Shown: positions 58,513 to 64,000 of the stretch, in pieces
Layout of the letters: every line of letters starts with the position of its first letter
Numbering within the stretch: position 1 is the stretch's first letter
DNA from: an uncultured Collinsella sp.
GTDB lineage: Bacteria; Actinomycetota; Coriobacteriia; Coriobacteriales; Coriobacteriaceae
Assembly: GCA_902475785.1 (NCBI GenBank)
Contig: CABSAN010000006.1
Coordinates: 3,605-67,604, forward strand
Reading direction: 5' to 3'
DNA: 64,000 nucleotides
Made by a program: the position numbers and the translations under genes
The notes under the pieces: generated by a model
What the model saw: only the letters and a program-made list of their open reading frames with translations
What the model was told of the DNA's origin: nothing
The model's database searches: none

Positions 58513-60222
58513 ATGGGAATGTATCAGGGAGTCAACGCATCCGAGGGCATCGGTATCGGCACCGTCATGGTCGCCGTCGATCCCGACTTGACGTTTGAAC
58601 CGCACGCGGTTGCTGATTCGGCCGCAGAGAAGGAGCGTTATCAGACTGCTCTTTCGGTCTTCTGCGAGAAGACCCAGGCTCAGGCCGACCACATGAAGGA
58701 GACGGTGGGCGAGGCCGAGGCCGAGATCATGAGCGGACACATCGTCCTGGCTCAGGACCCGGGCATGACTGACGCCATCAACGCCGCCATTGACGGCGGC
58801 ACCTGCGCCGAGCAGGCGCTCATGGACACCTCGACCATGTTTGAGAACATGTTCCTGTCCATGGACGACGAGATGTTCCGTCTGCGCGCGGCCGACATCG
58901 CCGACATCCGCACCGGTATTCTGGCCGAGCTGCTGGGCAAGGAGGTCGTCGACCTCTCCGTCCTGCCCGAGAACACTGTCGTTGTCGTGCACGACCTCAC
59001 GCCGTCCATGACCGCCACGATCGATAAGGCCCACGTTGCCGGTATCGTCACCGAGACCGGTGGCCGCACGTCGCACTCCGCGATCATTGCGCGCGCCCTC
59101 GAGATTCCGGCTGTCCTTTCGGTCTCTAACAGCTGCACCGCGCTTCGCAACGGTATGACCGTCGTCGTCGACGGTGGCAAGGGTGTTGTTGAAGCTGATC
59201 CCGACGAGGAGACGCTCGCCGCCTACACCGCCAAGGCCGAGGCCTTCGCTGCCGAGAAGGCAGCCCTCGAGGCCTTCCGCGGTAAGCCTTCTGTGACTGC
59301 CGATGGCATCAAGAAGATCATTGCCTGCAACATCGGTAACCCCGATGACGTGCCCAACGCGCTCGATCACGACGCCGAGGCTATCGGTCTGTTCCGTTCT
59401 GAGTTCCTGTTCATGGATTCTGCTGAGCTTCCTTCCGAGGAGGAGCAGTTCAACGCCTACCGCAAGGTCGCCAGCGCGCTCAAGGGCGCTCCGGTTATCA
59501 TCCGCACGCTCGATGTGGGCGGCGACAAGGAGATTCCGTATCTCCACATGGTCAAGGAAGACAACCCCTTCATGGGCTTCCGCGCCGTGCGTTACTGTCT
59601 GGCCAATCCCGACCAGTACAAGGTCCAGCTCCGTGCTCTGCTGCGCGCCAGCGCCTTCGGTGACGTCAAGATCATGATCCCGCTCGTCACCTGCGTCGAG
59701 GAGGTCGTGGCTGTCAAGGAGCTCGTCGAGCAGTGCAAGGCCGAGCTGACCGAAGAGGGTCGCAAGTTCAACGAGAACATCGAGGTCGGCATCATGGTTG
59801 AGACGCCCGCCGCTTCGCTGCTCGCTGACCGCCTGGCCGAGGTCGCCGACTTCTTCTCCATCGGCACCAACGACCTGATCGGCTACACCATGTGCGCCGA
59901 CCGTGGCAACGACACCATCTCCAACCTGTACCAGGTGTACTATCCCGCCGTGCTCCGCTCGCTCAAGAACATCATCGAGAGCGGCGTGAAGGCCGGCATC
60001 ATGGTCGGCATGTGCGGCGAGGCCGCTGCCGATCCGCTGCTTGAGCCGCTGCTGATCAGCTGGGGCCTGGAGGAGTTCTCGATGAGCGCTCCGTCGATCC
60101 TGCGCGCCCGCAAGACCATCAGCCAGTGGACCAAGGCCGAGTGCGACGAGCTCGCCGAGAAGGCGCTCGCCTGCAACACTGCCGCCGAGGTCAAGGCACT
60201 GCTCGAGTCCGCAGCTCGTTAA
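58513..60222 (+). CDS. ptsI: Phosphoenolpyruvate-protein phosphotransferase (PTS enzyme I)
   Basis: A 569-residue enzyme I that starts all PTS phosphorelays. The N-terminal half has the HPr-binding helices and the active His188 in TGGRTSHSAIIARA. The C-terminal barrel has LFRSEFLFMD, RTLDVGGDKEIPY, GFRAVRYCL and the catalytic Cys region GMCGEAAADP. ATG 58513 with GGAG six bases upstream is used; ATG 58519 is two codons later. It follows ptsH with a hairpin between. Confidence 0.96.
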   Translation: MGMYQGVNASEGIGIGTVMVAVDPDLTFEPHAVADSAAEKERYQTALSVFCEKTQAQADHMKETVGEAEAEIMSGHIVLAQDPGMTDAINAAIDGGTCAEQALMDTSTMFENMFLSMDDEMFRLRAADIADIRTGILAELLGKEVVDLSVLPENTVVVVHDLTPSMTATIDKAHVAGIVTETGGRTSHSAIIARALEIPAVLSVSNSCTALRNGMTVVVDGGKGVVEADPDEETLAAYTAKAEAFAAEKAALEAFRGKPSVTADGIKKIIACNIGNPDDVPNALDHDAEAIGLFRSEFLFMDSAELPSEEEQFNAYRKVASALKGAPVIIRTLDVGGDKEIPYLHMVKEDNPFMGFRAVRYCLANPDQYKVQLRALLRASAFGDVKIMIPLVTCVEEVVAVKELVEQCKAELTEEGRKFNENIEVGIMVETPAASLLADRLAEVADFFSIGTNDLIGYTMCADRGNDTISNLYQVYYPAVLRSLKNIIESGVKAGIMVGMCGEAAADPLLEPLLISWGLEEFSMSAPSILRARKTISQWTKAECDELAEKALACNTAAEVKALLESAAR

Positions 60223-60296
60223 TTTGGTATCAGAGGTAACCGCGTGGTTGGAATGGGCCGGCCACGCGGCCCTCACATATACAGGGGGTACTGTAA

Positions 60297-61229
60297 ATGT
60301 TTTACACGCTAACCGCTAACCCGGCTGTCGACATGACGGTTTCGAGCTCTCCGCTCGAGCCTGACGAGAACGTCCGCACCGGCTCGGCCAGCTACACGGC
60401 TAACGGCAAGGGCCTCGACGTGTCCTTCGCCTTTAAGAAGATGGGTGTCGACACCGTCGCGCTCGGCTTCTTCGCCGGCTTCACGGGCAAGTTCATCGTC
60501 GAGGAGGTCATGAATCTGGGTTGCCTGTGCCGCCCGGTCTGGACTGACGGCATCACGCGTATCAACACCTACGTCAACGATGGCCAGCACGAGTACGGCA
60601 TCCTGAACCCCGGCGCTCCTATTACGCCGCAGCACCAGGAGGAGCTCTACAACATCCTGGACACTGCGGGCGACCTTGAGTGCCTGATTGTCTCCGGTTC
60701 CGTGCCTCCCAAAGCTACGCCCGACTTCCTGGCTCAGGTCATGGAGCATGCTCAGGCCCGTGGCGCCGACGTTGTCCTGGACCTGTCCTCTGACAAGCTC
60801 AAGGAGCTCGCTCACAAGAAGCCGCTGCTCATCAAGCCGAACCATCACGAGATGAAGGCCATCTTCGGCGTGCCGGTCGACACCGACGACGAGGTCCGCG
60901 TTGCCATGAAGCTCGCCCACGACGCCGGCGTCCAGAACGTGCTGCTCACCCGTGGTAGCCGCGGCGACGCCTACTTCTCCAACGGCGAGGACATCTGGTA
61001 TGCCAAGCGTGAGTTCAACATCAAGCTGGTCTCTTCTGTCTGCGCCGGCGACTGCACCCTCGCTGCGTTCCTGCACAAGTGGTACAGGGATCGCGACAAC
61101 GTCGAGGAGGCCATGAAGCTCGCTATGGCCACCGGCGCCAACGTTGCCGAGTCCGTGGGCATTGGCGACTTCGGTCACGTTGACGAGTACAGCAAGCGCG
61201 TTGCTGTCCGTAAGCTCGATCGCAAGTAA
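60297..61229 (+). CDS. PfkB-family sugar-phosphate kinase (1-phosphofructokinase-like), copy 1
   Basis: A 310-residue ribokinase-superfamily kinase of the FruK/LacC group: N-terminal YTLTANPAVDMTV, substrate loop TANGKGLDVS, LIKPNHHEM, and the ATP-site LLTRGSRGDAY. The anion-hole motif usually written GAGDS is CAGDC here (about 248-252); the catalytic Asp is kept. With fruA upstream it should phosphorylate fructose-1-phosphate, but tagatose-6-phosphate is an alternative. GGGGG lies seven bases before the ATG. By eye it is about half identical to the next gene. Confidence 0.87.
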   Translation: MFYTLTANPAVDMTVSSSPLEPDENVRTGSASYTANGKGLDVSFAFKKMGVDTVALGFFAGFTGKFIVEEVMNLGCLCRPVWTDGITRINTYVNDGQHEYGILNPGAPITPQHQEELYNILDTAGDLECLIVSGSVPPKATPDFLAQVMEHAQARGADVVLDLSSDKLKELAHKKPLLIKPNHHEMKAIFGVPVDTDDEVRVAMKLAHDAGVQNVLLTRGSRGDAYFSNGEDIWYAKREFNIKLVSSVCAGDCTLAAFLHKWYRDRDNVEEAMKLAMATGANVAESVGIGDFGHVDEYSKRVAVRKLDRK

Positions 61230-61257
61230 GCGAAAAGCGACAAATTCGTGCGCATGC

Positions 61258-61291
61258 GGCGTCCCGATTTCGATCGGGGCGCCGTTTTTTT
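61258..61291 (+). terminator. Intrinsic terminator after the first pfkB kinase
   Basis: The stem GGCG-CCCGAT with ATCGGG-CGCC (loop TTCG, small bulges) is followed by eight T residues. Confidence 0.9.
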
Positions 61292-61348
61292 TGTACCACC
61301 CGAACTTCGACGCCGCACTTCACGCGTTCCACACCGTTCGCCGAGTTG

Positions 61349-61380
61349 TTGTAGCCTTTTGCCGAAGCGTGGAATATACT
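61349..61380 (+). promoter_or_regulatory. Possible promoter of the second pfkB kinase
   Basis: A good -10 box TATACT (61375-61380) lies 34 bases before the start codon. Only weak -35 candidates are present (TTGTAG at 61349, spacer 20; TAGCCT at 61352, spacer 17). Together with the terminator upstream it suggests separate expression. Confidence 0.4.
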
Positions 61381-61414
61381 TTCATTAACACGATGCTTCG
61401 TGAAAGGAACATTC

Positions 61415-62347
61415 ATGATTTATACGCTCACTGCAAATCCCGCCATTGACTACAACATCTCCTGCGACGGCCTGTCCGCCAATACTGTTACGCGCACCCG
61501 TAACGCGGTCTACACCCCCAACGGCAAGGGTCTCAACGTCTCGTTTACGCTCGACCACTACGGCGTCGACACCACGATCCTGGGCTTCTTTGCCGGCTTC
61601 TCGGGCGAGTTCATCGTTAAGGGTGCCGAGGCCTTGGGTGTGCCCGTTAAGCCCGTGTGGACTGACGGCATCACCCGAGTCAATGTGTTCCTCAACGCCG
61701 GTCCCGACACCGAGTACAACATGGTCAATGCCGGTGCCGCCATTAACGAAGCCAACGAGCAGGAGATGTTTGAGCTTATTGATTCGCTCGACGACATGAC
61801 CTGCCTGGTTATCAGCGGCTCGCTGCCCCCCAACACCTCTGAGGGCTTCCTGGCCGAGGTCCTGCGTCGCGTGAAGGCCAAGGGTGCTGAGTTCGTGCTC
61901 GATATCTCGAGCCATCAGCTGGCCGATCTCATTGCCATGGAGCCGTTGCTCATTAAGCCCAACGACGACGAGCTGCTCGACATCTTTGGCATTAAGGTGA
62001 GCGGTGGCGACGACGAGTCCGTCAAGGGCGCGATGGCCGAGCTCCACGCCAAGGGCGCCAAGAATGTGCTGTTGACCCTGGGTGGCGACGGCGCGTACTT
62101 CTCCAACGGCGAGCACATCTGGTTTGCCAACCGTACCTTTGAGGTCAAGGTGCTGTCGACTGTCTGCGCTGGCGATTCCTCGCTCGCTGCCTTCCTGTCC
62201 GTGTGGCACGATGCCCCCGAGCGCGTCGAGGACGCCCTGCGCCTTTCGATGGCCACCGGTGCCAACGTGGTTGAGTGCCCTGGTCTGGGCGATTTTGCCA
62301 AGGTGGATGAGTACAAGAAGAACATCGAAGTTCGTCAGGTCTGCTAG
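61415..62347 (+). CDS. PfkB-family sugar-phosphate kinase (1-phosphofructokinase-like), copy 2
   Basis: A 310-residue paralogue of the preceding kinase with the same layout: YTLTANPAIDYNI, TPNGKGLNVSF, VWTDGITRVNVF, LLIKPNDDEL and LTLGGDGAYFSNG. Its anion-hole motif is CAGDS. ATG 61415 has AAAGGA six bases upstream. Having its own terminator-promoter context, it may act on a related sugar phosphate or under other conditions than copy 1. Substrate is inferred from the fructose PTS context. Confidence 0.86.
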   Translation: MIYTLTANPAIDYNISCDGLSANTVTRTRNAVYTPNGKGLNVSFTLDHYGVDTTILGFFAGFSGEFIVKGAEALGVPVKPVWTDGITRVNVFLNAGPDTEYNMVNAGAAINEANEQEMFELIDSLDDMTCLVISGSLPPNTSEGFLAEVLRRVKAKGAEFVLDISSHQLADLIAMEPLLIKPNDDELLDIFGIKVSGGDDESVKGAMAELHAKGAKNVLLTLGGDGAYFSNGEHIWFANRTFEVKVLSTVCAGDSSLAAFLSVWHDAPERVEDALRLSMATGANVVECPGLGDFAKVDEYKKNIEVRQVC

Positions 62348-62370
62348 CCGCATCGATACATCGTTGTCGA

Positions 62371-62407
62371 ACACCCGCCTTGGATTTCCGATGCGGGTGT
62401 TTTTTTG
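62371..62407 (+). terminator. Intrinsic terminator after the second pfkB kinase
   Basis: The stem ACACCCGC with GCGGGTGT (loop CTTGGATTTCCGAT) is followed by six T residues. Confidence 0.87.
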
Positions 62408-62543
62408 CGCGCTTAACGTATATGACGTCTGCTGTCTCGTTTTATCGAATCGACGACACGATTGCGTGTGCGCGCTTTCCCGTTTCTTGTTAGACTTCTT
62501 GACAACCATCGATTAACGCTCGCAAGTGCAGGAGGCCATAGGC

Positions 62544-63938
62544 ATGTGTAATGTTTCGCTCAACGGTACGCAGCCGACCGATGCCTCCATCCGTGTCCTG
62601 CGTGCGCTCGAGGCAGCCGGTCTTGAGGCTTGGTACGTAGGCGGTTGGGTGCGCGATGCCCTGATGGGGCGTCCCAGCCACGATGTTGACATGTGTTGTA
62701 GCGGCCTGTGGCAGGAGTCCAAAGCGGCGCTCGAGGCAGCGGATATTGCCGTGGTCGAGTCGGGCATTAAATTTGGCGGCATCACGGCCATTTGCGATGG
62801 CGAGCGCATTGAGGTCACCACCTACCGCTTGGACGGTTTTTACACCGATGGCCGTCACCCCCAGAGTGTGGAGCGTGCAGCGTCGCTTGAGGACGATCTG
62901 GCGCGTCGCGACTTTACCGTTAACGCTATGGCCTGGCATCCTCAGCGCGGTCTTGTCGACCGCTACGACGGCAAGGGTGATCTGGAGCGCAAGCTGATCC
63001 GTGCCGTTGGGGATCCCAAGCGTCGTTTTAACGAGGACGCGCTTCGCATGCTGCGTGCGGTGCGTTTTGCCTGCCGTCTGGATTTTATGATCGAGCCTAA
63101 GACCAAACAGGCACTTGCCGAGTGCGCGCCGCTTCTCGATGCCGTGGCACGCGAGCGCGTGGGTATTGAGCTTGAGGGCATTCTTTCGACCGGCCACGGG
63201 GGAGACGCGATGCTGCGCTACCCCGAGCTTGTTTGTGCCGCCGTGCCCGAGCTCGCGCCCGCTCGCGGGTTTGATCAGCGCAGCGTCTATCATGCGTTTA
63301 ACGTTTACGAGCACATCGCCCGCGTGCTGACGGTGGCAGGGGAGCTGGCGTTGTGCGACGGCGTCGCGCCCTCGTCGAGCCTTATGTGGGCGGCTTTTTT
63401 GCACGACGTTTCCAAGCCCGATTGCTTTACGGTCGATTACGCCGGCAGCGGACACTTCTACGGCCATCCCGAGCTCGGCGCCAAGAAGGCGCGTGTCACC
63501 ATGGATCGCCTGGCGCTCTCGCACGATTTAGTGCGCGATGTGTGCCTGCTGATCAAATACCATGACAAGCCGCTACGTCCCGAGCGATCCTGCCTGCTCA
63601 ATATGATGCGCTCTCTTTCGGGCGAGGGTGTCGATACGCCGCGTCTGATGGACGAGCTCATGGACCTTAAGCGTGCCGATACGCTCGGCAAGGCACCGTC
63701 GTGCTTCTATTATGTCGAGACGATCGAGGAGATGCGCTCACTCGCCCATGATCTGTTTGAGGCGGGGGAGCCCTATACGCTCAAGATGCTTGCCATCAAT
63801 GGTGGGGATTTGATCCGCGCTGACGTCAAGCCAGGGCCGGAACTGGGGCAGCTGCTCAACGTCGCCCTCGATGCCGTGATCGAAGACAACATTCACAATG
63901 AGCGCGAGGCCCTCCTGGCCCACCTCAACCTGGGGTAG
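62544..63938 (+). CDS. cca: CCA tRNA nucleotidyltransferase (class II, HD-domain type)
   Basis: A 464-residue class II nucleotidyltransferase. The N-terminal catalytic motif is YVGGWVRDALMGRPSHDVDM, followed by TTYRLDGFY, RRDFTVNAMAW and RFNEDALRMLRAVRFA. An HD phosphohydrolase domain follows (AAFLHDVSKP, LIKYHDKP). It adds or repairs the tRNA CCA end. The two tRNAs here encode CCA, so repair is one likely use. ATG 62544 follows AGGAGG by eight bases; a GTG at 62526 is less likely. The last 62 bases of the window hold no visible gene. Confidence 0.93.
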   Translation: MCNVSLNGTQPTDASIRVLRALEAAGLEAWYVGGWVRDALMGRPSHDVDMCCSGLWQESKAALEAADIAVVESGIKFGGITAICDGERIEVTTYRLDGFYTDGRHPQSVERAASLEDDLARRDFTVNAMAWHPQRGLVDRYDGKGDLERKLIRAVGDPKRRFNEDALRMLRAVRFACRLDFMIEPKTKQALAECAPLLDAVARERVGIELEGILSTGHGGDAMLRYPELVCAAVPELAPARGFDQRSVYHAFNVYEHIARVLTVAGELALCDGVAPSSSLMWAAFLHDVSKPDCFTVDYAGSGHFYGHPELGAKKARVTMDRLALSHDLVRDVCLLIKYHDKPLRPERSCLLNMMRSLSGEGVDTPRLMDELMDLKRADTLGKAPSCFYYVETIEEMRSLAHDLFEAGEPYTLKMLAINGGDLIRADVKPGPELGQLLNVALDAVIEDNIHNEREALLAHLNLG

Positions 63939-64000
63939 TTAATTTGGGACGTGTCTCTATAGTTTTGTCAAGCGCGTGCTTCGCGCCATTTCGGCATGAC

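Noticed and set aside
1..64000. Prophage, integron, toxin-antitoxin, defence island or rRNA operon
   Set aside because: I looked for integrases, phage structural genes, restriction, CRISPR-Cas and rRNA signatures and saw none apart from the single RAYT element.
63939..64000. Start of a further gene at the right edge
   Set aside because: The last 62 bases contain no convincing start codon with a ribosome site or a recognisable peptide.

Overview
The window is a dense, high-GC stretch of bacterial chromosome. It is mostly housekeeping genes, many in overlapping operons, and its only mobile gene is one REP-type transposase. Gene content and order fit an actinobacterium of the class Coriobacteriia, probably Collinsella. 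The clues are a SepIVA-like gene between coaD and yceD, the rpmF-plsX-acpP-rnc-smc-ftsY-ffh order, two Asp23 paralogues, an Ile T-box, and fructose PTS genes beside ptsH and ptsI. The taxon is an inference; no rRNA is present.

Layout: the 3' end of dnaG and rpoD (1-1.9 kb) are followed by two identical tRNA-Asn genes. A long rightward cluster (2.5-17.4 kb) carries asp23, a DAK2/FakA-like gene, recG, rsmD, coaD, a SepIVA-like gene, yceD, rpmF, plsX, acpP, rnc, smc, ftsY and ffh, linking envelope lipid supply, chromosome segregation and protein targeting. Next come a leftward DUF134-NifX regulator/metal-cofactor gene, thyA-folA, a TrmH methyltransferase and a MATE exporter. A RAYT transposase with triple-unit inverted repeats sits between the MATE and cobO genes. 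ftsH, a DUF523 gene, a gldA-like dehydrogenase, T-box-ileS, lspA-rluD, a GT2 glycosyltransferase, an A24 peptidase, dgt, rarA, and a DUF948/RsbW-like/SigB-like/AI-2E cluster follow. Then alaS-ruvX-mltG-yqeG-aroK-(aroB-like)-pepP-efp-asp23-nusB-xseB-tlyA-nadK-recN. The right end is a fructose PTS region (rpiR, fruBCA, ptsH, ptsI, two pfkB kinases) and a CCA-adding enzyme.

The most unusual points are: (1) the RAYT element, whose roughly 76-bp terminal repeats supply the stop codons of both flanking convergent genes, with a solo repeat pair 8 kb away; (2) a DUF134-NifX fusion with a near-ideal internal ribosome binding site before the NifX half and two 12-bp palindromes bracketing its promoter; (3) an AroB homologue next to aroK in which all three metal ligands are replaced; (4) several different long inverted-repeat elements confined to intergenic gaps, including perfect 31- and 32-bp repeats between fruA and ptsH; (5) an Ile T-box whose mutually exclusive helices can be read directly; and (6) a SigB-like sigma factor beside a degenerate RsbW-like protein.

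All functional calls come from reading motifs and context; no database search was run.
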